NCBI GenBank assembly: GCA_947044365.1
Contig: OX345645.1
Span: 5,279,741 to 5,343,740, forward strand
Length of the DNA stretch: 64,000 nt
Direction: 5' to 3'
DNA from: Petrosia ficiformis
Lineage: Eukaryota; Porifera; Demospongiae; Haplosclerida; Petrosiidae
Shown here: positions 11,833-23,660 of the stretch, piece after piece
Numbering within the stretch: the first letter of the stretch is position 1
How the letters are laid out: each line of letters opens with the position of its first letter
The notes under the pieces: model-generated
The model's input: only the letters and a program-made list of their open reading frames with translations
What the model was told of the DNA's origin: nothing
Databases searched by the model: none
Made by a program: the position numbers and the translations under genes

Positions 11833-13439
11833 GGCCCTACGGGCCATAAAAATATGCATTTCCTCAATCTATATATACCCAAACTAATGGCTGATACCAA
11901 TTACTGACCCAATTATAGGTACATTACTAATTTTGATTCACTCACCTCAAGAAGTGTTTGTTAGGTGGTATAACGATGTACAACTGACTAGAAAGAACTT
12001 GTGTTACAAGATCAAAAGAGTGAATCTGAGGCAGTATGGAAGACGAAATATTAGTAATAAATTATAAATTGACAATACGTCTATCAGTTATATAATAGTA
12101 GCTACTCAAACATTAATTGATATAATCTGGTGGGTTAGTCCCTTCGCATAGAGAGGAAGGGCCAGGTATGGTACACATATGCCATATACCTGTTGTGTAA
12201 GACAAATTTAATTATCTTTAGCCTACTATTAATTGTCCCCTGTAGATTTGGTGATTTTAAAACAGTTGGATTTAGCCTGCATTAATTTTAGCAAATTTCT
12301 GAGCCTAATAAATTGATCACTAAATACTTTTTTAGCATAAACCAATTTTAGCGATAATTACATCATAGTCACTACAATCAATATGCACAATTAAAAGTAC
12401 ACTTAAGGATGGACTTCTATGACATTTATTGAGTGTGTTAATACTAGATATGTAAACCGTTTATACACTGTAGTTTTTCATAGTAATGCTGGGGAATTGC
12501 ACAACTTGTATATACAAGTCACACCAGACCCTTCCGCTCTAGGTGAAGGGGTTGGCCACCCAGACTAAAATTGCCAGTGTCAATTGCTATAAAAATATAG
12601 GTTGCATGGTCTCATGGGCTTTATATGTGTGGGTAAAATGTGTTCGTTAGTTTACCAACTCAGAAAAGAGTCTATGATATACCAGTGACTCAACCATTGC
12701 TATTTGTTACCCGGTGACTGGCAGCAAGTATGGGAAATCAACTAGTCTCAATGAAGCACCATCAGTGGCGTAGCTACGCCCGGGCCTGGAGGGCCTGGGC
12801 CCGGGCATCAGAATTGAATTCAAATTTTAATTACTATTATTAAAATTAATATAATTATAACAATTTTATATTCCGTGTAATTGACACTTGTCAAGTTTGT
12901 TTATTTCAGATGGCCTTTCAGAAGCGAAGTAAAGGTAGACAGCGGACTATTTTGACTTTTGTGAATCAGCTGTAAATTCATTGAGTGTGTTAATACTAGG
13001 TATGTAAACTGTTTATACACTGCAGGAATTCAGAGGAACTGCACAACTCATAAATCTGTACCACTCCAGATATTTCTTGTCATGCGAAGGGCCTGGCCTA
13101 GTTTCATGTAGCAAGACCCATCCTAAAAGGTAAGATTCTGGGGACTAGCCTATATGCACTTCGTTCAAGTACCACTGGATGTTGGGTGTAAAACTCCTTA
13201 ACAGCTACATTGAGTCCCCCCCCGTTCATCATGTCAAAGTGGCTCATGGTGGATTGCTGTGCTCTCTGTTAGTGCGATGTTAGTAAAGGTGCAGCGAAGG
13301 CTAAAAGATTGAAATTGTATGGAGACAGTGCAGAAGCCACTAGAGAAGGGTTGGAAATGTTACCTTATTAAGAACTATTGTTGGAGAGAAGGAGTAGATC
13401 AACGCAAAGGGAAAGTATTTAGTGAAGAAATTGGCAGAG
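11833..13439. repeat. Intergenic DNA with repeat fragments
   Basis: No intact gene. A block with TGAGTGTGTTAATACTAG and GTTTATACACTG occurs at about 12,430 and again at about 12,978, each followed by a GCACAACT segment, so it is a duplicated repeat fragment. At 12,765-12,812 there is GTGGCGTAGCTACG plus a GC-rich palindromic patch (CCCGGGC...GGGCCTGGGCCCGGGC), the kind of end seen on DNA transposons. It is followed at about 12,910-12,975 by a short open stretch (ATG GCC TTT CAG AAG ...) preceded by a TTTCAG acceptor-like site. It may be the start of a transposase relic, but is too short to identify. Confidence 0.45.
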
Positions 13440-13641
13440 TGTAGCTGCCTTTGGTGAACCAACAGGTAGAAAGAGATCTGATAGAAGTCGATAAATCAGG
13501 TGGTTCCCATATCAGGTGCGTAAAGACGTGAAAACGTCGTTATCTTCAACAAATCTGAAAATGCAATCTCTTGTTTTTCTTTCAATGCAGCGACACCAGC
13601 TTTTCTTATAGCAAATGCTATTGCACTCTCCAGAGCCATAC
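13440..13641 (-). pseudogene. RecQ-like DEAD helicase fragment (relic)
   Basis: Reading the minus strand after a CTTTACAG acceptor-like site gives MALESAIAF...LKEKQEIAFSD. After a frame change comes DNDVFTSLRT, a stop, then YGNHLIYRLL. This resembles the start of a RecQ-type helicase domain (LK..Q..AI, then DVFVSLPTGYGKSL), with the Walker A motif destroyed. It is very short, and similar helicase relics are often scattered as repeats. Identification is tentative. Confidence 0.4.
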
Positions 13642-14104
13642 TGTAAAGTATGAATATGTTTATTTACTTAATTATTTAACTTCAAGAATATGATTTAGAT
13701 AGTTATGACACTTTATATAAGTACTTGACGAAGCATATATAGGCTTGTCCCTAGACCCTTCCCTTTTAGGATTGGTCTGGTAACTTGAGACTAGGGCTGA
13801 CCTAAAAGACTAAAACTGAGAGTGCAATGAATAAGGTGTTTCTAGATGTAACCGACAATGGATTTATGTCATCAGGACTATGTAAAATTATTCTAGGGTT
13901 TATCATTGTTAGGGTTGGATGAGGTTTTAATTTATACAAGCAATCGTTTCTATTTGTAGTAGCAATGGTTACATCAAGAAACTCCCAATGAATAGCTGGT
14001 GTAGTCTCACTGGCCCTCCCAAATACAGGATGGCCAGCAAGACTATAGGTTGTGCACTTCCTCTAATAAAATAGACATACATTAAACTATCTAGGAATGT
14101 AAAA

Positions 14105-15080
14105 GTAACATACCAAATAAGTTTGTTCCAAATACACTTCGACGGGCCACGCCCTTCTCTGTTTTGAGGACGGAGTGGGAAATGCGCTTTATCTTTACTT
14201 AGTCCTTATATTTATTCCGTAGTTCCTGTAATAATATTGATATAATATTAACTACATGTATATGTAATAATACTATATTTATATAAGTAGCACAAGTCGT
14301 ATATAGTAACATACCAAATTAGTTTTCTTCAAGCAGTCAGCTTTATAGCTTCTTGTTTTGTCGAGCCACACCCTCCTTCTTCGTCGTTGGGACCCAGCCT
14401 TTCCTTTACAAATAATAATACTTAGTCTGTGTAACATGTATTTCTGTAATAAATTTAGTTATGCACTCATATATAGCTTTACAAGCAAAAGAGATACCTA
14501 TGTAGTATTTACTATAACATACCAAATCAGTTTCCTTCCAAACACAGCTCTTCTGTTATTACGAGCCACGCCTTCTTTTCTGTTTGCACGGAATTGGACT
14601 TGCCCTTTCGCTTAGTAAAAAAATTTCAGTTTGGAAATGGTGCACTTCCTGCAATACATAAATTATAGTTATATAAGCAGCAGAAGTACGTATATACTAA
14701 CATACCAAATCAATTGCCTTCCAAGCAATCAGTTCTTCTGTTTTTGACAGGCCACACCTTCTTGTTTGTAATTGCACCTGCCCTTTCTTTTCAGTAGTCT
14801 ATATATTGTGGATTTCCTGTAATATAATTAGAAATGTACTCATATATAGTTATAATTATAGCAACACAAGTAAGTATAATTATGGTAATATACCAAATCA
14901 GTTTCCTTTCAAGCAGTCAGTTAAAAAGCTCCTCTAGCTCTGGTTTGATGAAACACGCACTTCTTCTCACTTGACCCAAAATAGCAATAATTAGAGGGTA
15001 AACTTCCTGTAATAATATTAATAGTATATTAGCTATGTAGAGTCATATATAGTTGTATAAACGACAGGAAAATGTCATAA
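14105..15080. repeat. Diverged tandem array, ~190-bp unit, five units
   Basis: The words ACATACCAAATCAGTTT..CCTTC..AAGCA followed by CAGTT/CAGCT, a TCTTCTGTT stretch and GAGCCACGCC/GGCCACACC recur near 14,112, 14,308, 14,514, 14,698 and 14,888 (spacings about 184-206 bp). The units are diverged and AT-rich between the conserved cores. A lone similar core lies at about 33,290. No protein is conserved across units. Confidence 0.75.
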
Positions 15081-15419
15081 AATGTGTTTCCACCTGCTAG
15101 GGTGGCATATATAAATCTTCAACACTTGTTGAAGGCCGTGGAACTCATGATGGGAGATGGAAGCTTCCGTATCAACCTGCATGATCATTCAGGAATACTG
15201 TGACACATAGTGGTTCAGTTATCTGGTCTCTGATAATGAACAAAGCATATGCCTCATACGTACTGTCAACAAGGTGATTAGTCTTAGTAATTGGCAAGGG
15301 CTCAGCTATACAGACTTGAGATGTGTCTCCTCCTTTTGCACTAAAAGCATTTTGAAAGGGCAGTCAGAGGACCAACGACTGTCTATGCAGTGAAGACAGG
15401 GGTTTTTAGAAGAATTAGA

Positions 15420-16005
15420 TCAATTAATGGTGTTCACGAATAAGGACTTGACTACATCTTTCTGAGCTGACTCCATTCCTTTTGCGATTTCCAGTGATGT
15501 CTCGAAGGTCAGATATTTTTCAGAGAGTATCTGCCTTAGTACTCTGTCATCATAGACGCCACAAACAACTTGAGACAAGTCTATCATGCAACATGGCATC
15601 CAGTATGGCTCCAAACTCATATTGTTCTGAGAGTTGGCGTAGAGCAGCTAAATAAATTCTCCTGATTGCCTCGAACGAGAGTTAAATTCAAACCTCTGCA
15701 CTGTCACTGAAGGTTAAGGGTAATAGTGGTCGTTAACTGACTTAAGTCGGTCCACAAATTGCTTGATATGAAAGTTGAGATTGGTTGTTCTGGGTGATAC
15801 TATGTTTCTCTTTACTGGTTAGATTGGTGCTTCACATGAACCCAGTAAAATAGATCTCTTCTTCCCATCATCAGTGATGCCATTAGTATATGGTTCATCT
15901 GTTCTATATATGAGGGCTAGTCATCCTCAGTGTATGCATTGAACTCTGACAAGTTCCCGTATTTAGGCATTCCCAGATTATCCTTGTCGCCAATTATAAT
16001 AAACT
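15420..16005 (-). pseudogene. Gypsy-type LTR retrotransposon gag relic
   Basis: Minus-strand translation, with frame changes, gives MPKYGNLSEFNAYTEDD, SYIEQMNHILMA, GKKRSILLGSCEAP, then after a gap RFEFNSRSRQSGE, ALRQLSEQYEFGAILDAML, and finally VCGVYDDRVLRQILSEKYL, TFETSLEIAKGMESA. These match the order and spacing of Gypsy-family Gag (…RLVCGI.DE..Q..LL.E..LTF..A.E.A..ME). Several frameshifts and a stop (after TEDD) show it is dead. No protease, reverse transcriptase or LTR was found nearby. Confidence 0.65.
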
Positions 16006-16613
16006 AGATTTGACCATCCATAATTACCATTGAATAAAAGTAACATACACTGAACATTTATAAAGACATACAAGAAGTGGATTTTATATGATCAGGGCAT
16101 AATTAAGGACATACAGACTGGATATACTGAGTAGATACATGAATAATAGTAGACATACAGTCAATGGTTATATGTAATATATTACTACAAGTAATTAGCA
16201 TATAAATGTACATGTATAGTACTTTGATATGGTGATTATAATAACATGCCACAGGATGTATATAGTTACTATGGAATTTACATATAGGATTAAATTACAT
16301 TATACTTTATTATCATACATTATTATGACATGTACATTATATACCAGTCAATATATATCAATACTTGTAATTAATAGGAAAACAACACTTCAGATTCTAA
16401 AGGTGTTTTCAAAATGTTGTTCCCCAGTGTACTAATCATATCACATTTGAACCAGTGAGAATGTATAATAATGTTAGGAAAGATTATAAACTCAACATGT
16501 AAATACAATCCAGTTTATGTGTGTGAGGATAATAATACATTATTGTTTATAAGAGAAACATCATTTGGATTTTAAATATTGCTTATACTTCCCCTATCAT
16601 TATAAGATCTCTA
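16006..16613. other. Intergenic DNA, no gene seen
   Basis: AT-rich sequence with scattered open frames lacking any motif. Nothing supportable. Confidence 0.5.
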
Positions 16614-16917
16614 CACTGCAAAAACAGTTTGGTTGTATCAACCAATCAGTTGGTTACCTCAATTACATTGCAAATATCCCATTATTGCTTAATTGATTTG
16701 TTGAAGAGTAGACCAGCTTATCTTTTGGTGTTGGAATGTTGTTCACAATAATATGTAAATTAGTCATGATTCACAGTTTACATGTCAGTACTTCCCTACT
16801 ATAAGTTTACATAATTACTCACATCATATCAGTTATGTTCCACTATTAATTACCCTCGCCGCGTAGCGTAGGCGGAAGGGTACGGTAATCGTTTTGTCTG
16901 TGTGTCTGTGTGTCTGT

Positions 16918-16955
<38 letters not shown>

Positions 16956-17927
16956 GCAATTTTTCTGGAAAAATAAAAACATTGACATTTCAAAAGAGGT
17001 ACTGGTAGACTTCAAATTATACAAGGAAAAAAAATAACGTAGGAATTCTTCTTAAACCTTTCGGTTATAAAGTTATCACAATGTTTATAACTCACGATTA
17101 CTGTTTCCAGACTTGAGAAGACTCGTGGAGGCATCTGGACACATCAAAACATAACTACTCCTGTATCATGACTATCGCTAGCAAAGCACTACATAAAAGC
17201 AAACAAAATTTGGGTAGTGGTTGCTACAACATCGAGTACTGGCTCCAAGCATTCTCCATTACTTTCAAACTCCGCCTATTTCAATTTCAAGTCATGTGCT
17301 GTGCACGTTACTCGAACGTCAGCAGTTTTGAGGACCTGTCTATGCTGTCTTTGTGGAATATTTCACAAGACGAATTGAGGATCTTTCTTTCTTCTTTCAG
17401 ATAATACAGAGACTAAAATGTAAGACTTATAGTATAGACAAGGAAGAGACTAGTATAATCATACTAAGTAATAAGTAGTGACATGTTAGTTTATATAATT
17501 TATATATATATATATATATAATATATATATATCTATATCTATTATAATATTATTATAAAAACTAACATGCCAGTACGGTTTTATAACTTAATATGTTTTA
17601 TACACAAACTAAACAATCTGAAGTAAACATTCTCATTATTATATGACCATACAAACGAGCAATGATAATTATAATCTTTTGGCATATTATATTTCGAAAT
17701 TATAGTTTGTATTACCTTGCCACGTAGGCGAGGGTCCCGTCCCGACGGTATTCATTTACATAGTGATTGTGAACACCACATTTCAATACTAAAAATTAAA
17801 ATTACAAACTGGCTTACCATCCAACAGCTTAATACTGCAGTATGGTGTGAAAAGGCATATTATTAAATTGGCATGCAATTGAGGTAACCAACTGACTGGT
17901 TGAAATAACCAAACTCTTCTTGCAGTG
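16614..17927. mobile_element. TIR element with CACTGCA ends, ~1.3 kb
   Basis: The left end (16,614 to about 16,665: CACTGCAAAAACAGTTTGG, then TCAACCAATCAGTTGGTTACC) is mirrored at the right end (to 17,927), giving ~50-bp imperfect inverted repeats flanked by TA. Inside lie a (TG)n stretch (about 16,900-16,952), a GC-rich patch at 16,854-16,890 (CCCTCGCCGCGTAGCG) partly mirrored near 17,715-17,750, and a (TA)n stretch at about 17,500-17,530. The internal open frame 17,168-17,404 has no recognisable domain. It may be a compound or nested non-autonomous element. Confidence 0.7.
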
Positions 17928-18279
17928 TATCCAGCATTATTCTATTATTACTTGTGACTACAAAATTTACATATTGTACTAATTATGATGATGAATTAGT
18001 GGAGCACATCATCTAGATTGGTTCTGTAATACCACACATATGAAATGAAATTATTAATCCTTCAATCAAACTAAACTGTTCTATATAAAGACCTTATTAT
18101 GTGTTCATATCAACTATATAATGATCCAGAATGTATCAACAAATTTAATACTAAATACATCAGTGTATATTAATAACTATCCACATGTGATAAAATAGTA
18201 CTATATTAAAAATACACAAACAACTTACTGAAAATATATCAGTGATACAACAGATCTCTCAGTAATATTATCTCGGTAC

Positions 18280-18605
18280 GGATCCTATCATGTACCCTAT
18301 ATATTCTATTTATTAGTATCAGTTTATAAAAAAAAATCAAGTGATGTCATGGTTCACGGAACAAGTGATGTCATGGTTTGATATTAACCATTTTCTCTCT
18401 GGCTGAATCTCAATCAGGTTTATAATTATAATTATGTTGTTTGTAACTATAATAAGTTATAATTTAGATAGTCAAGTTATATCATTTTCTTAAAACATCC
18501 ATTATAATTTTTGTTGTATGCAGATTCTCACTAGTACACTATGTGTATCATGTATTATACAGTATTTAATATGGTACCAGACACTGAGTGATGGGCTATG
18601 TTTTT
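18280..18605. repeat. Dispersed repeat B, copy 1
   Basis: A ~320-bp block that recurs at 48,764-49,080. Shared words include TCATGTACC, CATGGTTTGATAT, TTTTCTCTCTG, TCATGTATTATACAGTATTT and AATATGGTACCA. The second copy directly abuts the broken end of an NLR fragment, so the repeat may mark a breakpoint. No coding capacity seen. Confidence 0.75.
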
Positions 18606-21049
18606 ACTTTATGTGTATTGAATACTGCTCAAAGTATCAATACTTAGTTCTACCACTCCTCTATTCTATTTTGTCACACCCATTTGATATTTAAAATTTC
18701 ACACAGCTTCCTATAATTATTTTTTAATATGCAAAATTCTATTCTGTCACACTCATTTGAAATTTTCACATAGCTTACTGTATTTTTAATCCACAAAATT
18801 TGAAAATGATAAAATTAAAAAAAACGTGTAATTTGTGTATGTACATTATCAAATATTCATATCACTAATACTATTTCTCAGGGTATTCATTAAACTGAAA
18901 AATTACAATCACTATTTCTTCATCTACTTGTCTCTCAGAAGTGATTTTAGTCACAATTTGCTGTTGATAAAGAGAATTGAACTATTAGAAGAGAAGAACC
19001 GTTACATTTACTTGTACACACCTGTGAACATCAGGTGATTGTAATAATATATGATTATTAATGTATAAATACAGTTTAGGTTATGTGATTAATATATTCC
19101 ATAGTGACAAGAGTATTGTCCATTGAATCATATATAGTCCTATAGAGGATAGTTACCTCTGTCATGGAAGGTTAAGGTTTTTAAATATTTTAACATAACA
19201 TCCTAACATAGGTAGCTGGTCCTATGGTTCACACACCACACCCTTACTAATGTAACATGTAATATTATATTAATTATGATACCTAAACTTCACTTATACT
19301 GGTATTAATTGTAGGGGCAAAGTTACCCCAGTATATAATTGTATTTGAGGTGGAGTTTATCAAATTAAATTTCTATGATAAAGTCACTTACAGTAACATA
19401 GTAATATTCTTTAATTATAGGGTCCCATAATTTATATATACTAGTGTGATACTACTGTACTTAATAGTCAATTCCCTGTGTTTCTTGTAATCTCTTATTT
19501 TACACTATACTTATAGTTTAGTGTAGTATAATACAGTAGTAATTACATGTACTATATAAATTATTATTATTAACCCTTCAAGAGGAGGATTCAGTCCCTT
19601 TAATCCACCAACTTATATCTTGCTACTGAAAGGGCCAATAACAATACATTCACTATGCTCATGTATTATATAATTTCTGCCTTTATTGTCCCACCCTCTT
19701 GACATGTATTACACTATAAATGATGTTATAATTAATATTAGTATGTACATACTAGTAATGTAGTGATAACACAATATTCAAACCATGCTATACTGATTAT
19801 TAATATCCACAGGTAATTAATTAGCTTAACATGTCCAATACTGATATAGTAGAAACATTTCATTACAAATAATTAATATAACTGTAGAAAAGAAGATGCA
19901 TGAAGATAAATGGAAGGAATATATCGAAAATATAATTATATAATTGAAATTAATTTAGGTTCTTCTTCATAAAGAGCAGCATTTCAGGTTTTTCAGGAAG
20001 CAATATAATAGGTAATGATCTATTGCGTAAGGCTTCCACCTCTCTGCAGCACTTTGAGTGTCGCATGCTTGTGACTATACCCTTTTTATTGTTAGATTGC
20101 AATTGTTTTTTGCTCTTTTCCTTCTCTCTTTGTATCTGTATGGATGTCCTTGCAAATGTTTATGAAGGTTACTGGTGTATACCTGAGGATTAGTCAATGA
20201 GTTTATACCACCTTGTGAAACTTTAGGCTCTTTGCAAGTTATATAAAGACAAACAGCTTTTGTGTTATCACTGAGATCAAATTATACACTTCTTTCTCTG
20301 TTTGATATTCTGAGAGTTCTCTCCCCTGTCTTCTGAGTCTGAGTTTGAAGTGACACTGGGTTGACTTGTACTTACATGCCATAGATTAAAGTGGTAGGGG
20401 TGTGTGCTTTAATTAGAATAACTAGTATCAGTAACTTCATAATCAATAATGATGCTTACTGATGTTGTAATAATTACACTGATACTAATACTAATATTGG
20501 TATCAGTATACCACTAGTACACATACTAAATTAGATAGTTGAGTTATGATAGATCACAATTGTAAAAATGGTTCTTATGATTACCTGTGTTACTAATATA
20601 TATCATTGATATCATGTTCTGGTGAATTTATACCACATAGATAATTGTAGTGTCTAATTTTGATTATCTTTTCAAGTATTTATTATAAACTATACTAAAC
20701 ACTTGAGCTAACCAAAATTACATGTAAATATTATACATATACAATTGATCATGATTATACCTCCTATGTTATCTCTCAACTCACTGATATTACACTCACC
20801 TCTACACACTCAGGTATTCATATAACTCAGGTAGTAGCTGGCCCTAGATTCAATACTTCAACAGATGATGTATTATCACTGACAGATGAATGTGAAGTAT
20901 ATTCCTGAGATAAGTCAACACAAGGGAAACTACTACTGATAATATCATATCACCTTGTATAGTGGAGGCTTTGTAGGGAAAAAGGAATGATGGTTAGAGG
21001 ATGTGGTAATATTAAAATGTGTTTATGTGTATGTACTGTGCTTAGATAT
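18606..21049. other. Long AT-rich intergenic stretch, no gene seen
   Basis: No reliable exon on either strand. The open frame at 18,835-19,038 is low in complexity and unrecognised. A minus-strand stretch near 19,970-20,080 contains the residues KCCREVEAL but too little else to identify. Simple AT/TTA motifs dominate. Confidence 0.5.
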
Positions 21050-21290
21050 ATTTACATGTACATGTATCCTTTATATGTACATGTACTGTACATGTACACT
21101 TTATATTACATCAGTACATCCCTTATGTGTACATGTACTGTACATGTACACTTTATATTACATAAGTACATCCCTTATATGTACATGTACTGTGTATGTA
21201 CACTTTATATTACATCAGTACATCCCTTATGTGTACATGTACTGTACATGTACACTTTATATTACATAAGTACATCCCTTATTTAATCAG
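21050..21290. repeat. Minisatellite, 52-bp unit, ~4 copies
   Basis: Units starting TACACTTTATATTACAT at 21,095, 21,147, 21,199 and 21,251 give a regular 52-bp period, each with a TACATGTACTGTACATGTAC palindrome. The overlapping plus-strand open frames are repeat artefacts. Confidence 0.9.
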
Positions 21291-21772
21291 AAGACCTTAT
21301 GAAAGCCACAGTTACCAAAAATAAGCTTTGTTAGCTACAGGAAAGCATCAAGATGAGTACTTGAATGTGTAGTAGTCAGTGGTGATACCCATACTTAGCA
21401 TTCATGTGATTTCATGTTGAATTGCACATACACAAAAGATTGCTTGAACAGTTTCAATTGTTTTATAAACTGATTAAAATGGCAAAAAAATGATTCTTAA
21501 TTGTAAAAATGAAATGAATGAGAGAATGATAGTGTAAATGTTAATAAACATTAACTTTTTGTGTCTAATACTATATATATATATATAGTATATGTATGTA
21601 TATAGATATGTACAAATGTAAGAATGTGTCTTGTAATAAATGTATGTGTAACATAATGTACACACATACCTACATATGTATGTATTTACGTACATTGTGT
21701 ACAATTTATATGTACATGTATGTATGTATATAATTATTATATTTAAGTGTGTATGTATATGTATTTGTAGTA

Positions 21773-23088
21773 CAGTGCGTGGGTGTATCAAAGGTACCGA
21801 CACGTGTTTATATTACATAACCACTATAAGGGCAGTTGGAAGGCATCATCTAAATGCCAAATCAGGCAATTAGAAGGCAAAAATGGCGTTTTTTCTTTAA
21901 ACTTTTTAAATACAATGTGAAAGGCAAACTCAATTTTTCTTGTTCAGCAAATGAAATATGATATACAAGTGAACTGAAAGGAAGTTCAATTTTTTTTTCA
22001 ATAAATGAGAACTGACTGCGACTGCACACTGGCATTGCTGGGCCCATAAGTACCATAATTGATGTTGACAACACAGTGTTTAAGGACACCGAAGGTCGGA
22101 AAAGGTAGGGGTGTTATGGCTGTTGCTTCTTCTGATTTACATTTGCTTTCGCCAAACTTTGGCTCATTGAAACAAGAAAATATTGGCACACACTTGTTCT
22201 CAACACTGCGTTCAATGAGGCATCCAGACCGATTCTTAGATCCATTCTCAGTGTATACATATCTGTCTGGGTCATACAAACGCTTCAGCTGTGACAGCTT
22301 CAAATTTCTGTGCTCACATCCTCCCCTAAGACAAAAGTTTTTACCATTACAATAGAACACAGCAGACAGCAAGGCTTTTGGGTTTTCTGTGCTGAGAACA
22401 CCATTTTCCCACAATGCAGCTTCCTCCTCAGATGTAACGACGCTAGCGTGTTTCACCTCAGCTCCTACACCATCTATCCTCAGCTGCCGTCCTAAGTTAT
22501 CTACAGCACCATGTAGCTCTTTGAAATGATAATTATTCTTGTCTAAGAAATTGGGACATTCAGGATCAATTGAGCGCATATGACGCAAGATTCCAGATAA
22601 AAGTTGGTAGACAGTGGTCAAAGGATACCGTTGACCATCAGCACGTCGTGTTTCTAGTACATAAATGGTCAACCAATGGTTCAGCTCCTCGATGTTCCAC
22701 GGAGCGTGTTCGAAAAGATCTGAGCGACATACTTCTTGTGGGTAGTGCCTTTCTCGTTCTGCTCTCCAATCGTTGAAGTTTCTCAAGGCCCAGCTAGTAT
22801 TCTTCTTAGTATTTTTGGGCACGATTGGTTTAGTTAGTTCTGACAAATTTTCTGAAACTGACTGTCCAAATCTCCTTTTTCTAAGAGAAAGTGATTTTCG
22901 ACGTTTCTTCTTCATTGGCTCTTCCAGTTCTAACGGGACGTTCTCCTTCTCTGACCCTTCTTCTCCAGCAGCCACAATATTCTCCATCTCTGTATATTGT
23001 AACGTGTTTCAGACTGAGGTCAAGGTCATACGCATGCGCAGTACGTAATGCAGACGTGTCGGTGCCTTTGATACACCCACGCACTGTA
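21773..23088 (-). mobile_element. TIR-bounded element carrying a DUF3504/Crypton-type ORF
   Basis: The left end (ACAGTGCGTGGGTGTATC, then AAAGGTACCGACACGT) is mirrored at the right end (ACGTGTCGGTGCCTTTGAT, then ACACCCACGCACTGT), making ~34-bp inverted repeats with one or two differences. AGT flanks both sides, a possible 3-bp target duplication. The whole ~1.3 kb is covered by a minus-strand ORF plus flanks. Cryptons are not normally TIR elements, so either the ORF was captured or the element type is unusual. Confidence 0.75.
21998..22987 (-). CDS. DUF3504 / Crypton-derived tyrosine-recombinase-like protein, C-terminally incomplete
   Basis: A 329-residue frame opening with an acidic then lysine/arginine-rich N terminus (KKKRRKSLSLRKRR, a likely nuclear signal). 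Next comes the core typical of DUF3504 proteins related to KIAA1958/QRICH1/ZMYM and Crypton recombinases: NFNDWRAERERHYP, LNHWLTIYVLETRRADG, VYQLLSGILRHMR, the segment around NPKALLSAVFYCNGKNF, and CLRGGCEHRNLKLSQL. The first recombinase arginine (in LRGG..HR) is present. The distal H-x-x-R and catalytic Tyr region expected downstream is absent, because the frame ends soon after NINYGTYGPS. It is therefore unlikely to be an active recombinase by itself. It lies inside a TIR-bounded element, so it is probably transposon cargo rather than a host gene. Confidence 0.7.
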   Translation of the reverse strand: MENIVAAGEEGSEKENVPLELEEPMKKKRRKSLSLRKRRFGQSVSENLSELTKPIVPKNTKKNTSWALRNFNDWRAERERHYPQEVCRSDLFEHAPWNIEELNHWLTIYVLETRRADGQRYPLTTVYQLLSGILRHMRSIDPECPNFLDKNNYHFKELHGAVDNLGRQLRIDGVGAEVKHASVVTSEEEAALWENGVLSTENPKALLSAVFYCNGKNFCLRGGCEHRNLKLSQLKRLYDPDRYVYTENGSKNRSGCLIERSVENKCVPIFSCFNEPKFGESKCKSEEATAITPLPFPTFGVLKHCVVNINYGTYGPSNASVQSQSVLIY

Positions 23089-23101
23089 GTACAAACCAGA
23101 T

Positions 23102-23230
23102 AAACTACAGAGTCCATGTGTTATTGGATATACACGAGGTGGTTATTTGATTAGAAGCCTCGGCTCCGCCTCGGCATCTAATCAAATAACCACCTCGTGT
23201 ATATCCAATAACCAGTAGACTCTGTAGTTT
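23102..23230. repeat. Long perfect hairpin / foldback element
   Basis: 35-nt arms at 23,121-23,155 and 23,177-23,211 are perfect reverse complements. They are separated by a 21-nt GC-rich loop (AGCCTCGGCTCCGCCTCGGC...). The pairing extends outward imperfectly (AAACTACAGAGT / ACTCTGTAGTTT). It lies ~15 bp beyond the right end of the DUF3504 element. Likely a small foldback transposon. Confidence 0.85.
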
Positions 23231-23660
23231 AACTATAACATGTATGTATGTATAATTATTTATGTATGTATATAATTATTATATGTAAGTGTGTATGTAT
23301 GCATGTATATACTTATTATATGTATGTATGTATGTACAGTGTATGTATGTCAAAGTCAAGTCCACTCACTACCTACAACTGAAGATACAGATACTAGTAA
23401 CTTCAATACTAGTAGAATCTTTAATAACTTCAAAAGGAAGGCAAAGGCATTAGCATAGATAATGAAGTGTGAGCATACATACATAGTTTACATACATACA
23501 TGTACATACATAAATACATACATAATTTACATATACATACATATACATACATACATACATACATAAATACATACATGTACATACATACATACATACATAC
23601 ATAAATACATACATATACGTATATACATACATAAATACATACATATACATACATACATAC
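23231..23660. repeat. Microsatellite with a repeat A tail fragment
   Basis: ATGT-type repeats (23,235-23,345), then a ~75-bp fragment of dispersed repeat A (23,347-23,420), then a CATA-type array (about 23,470-23,660). No gene. Confidence 0.85.

Noticed and set aside
18835..19038. 67-codon plus-strand frame rich in Leu/Tyr/Asn
   Set aside because: Composition is that of random AT-rich DNA, with no motif.
19970..20080. Minus-strand KCCREVEAL motif recalling a cysteine-rich domain
   Set aside because: Too short, interrupted by stops, and the expected further cysteines are missing.
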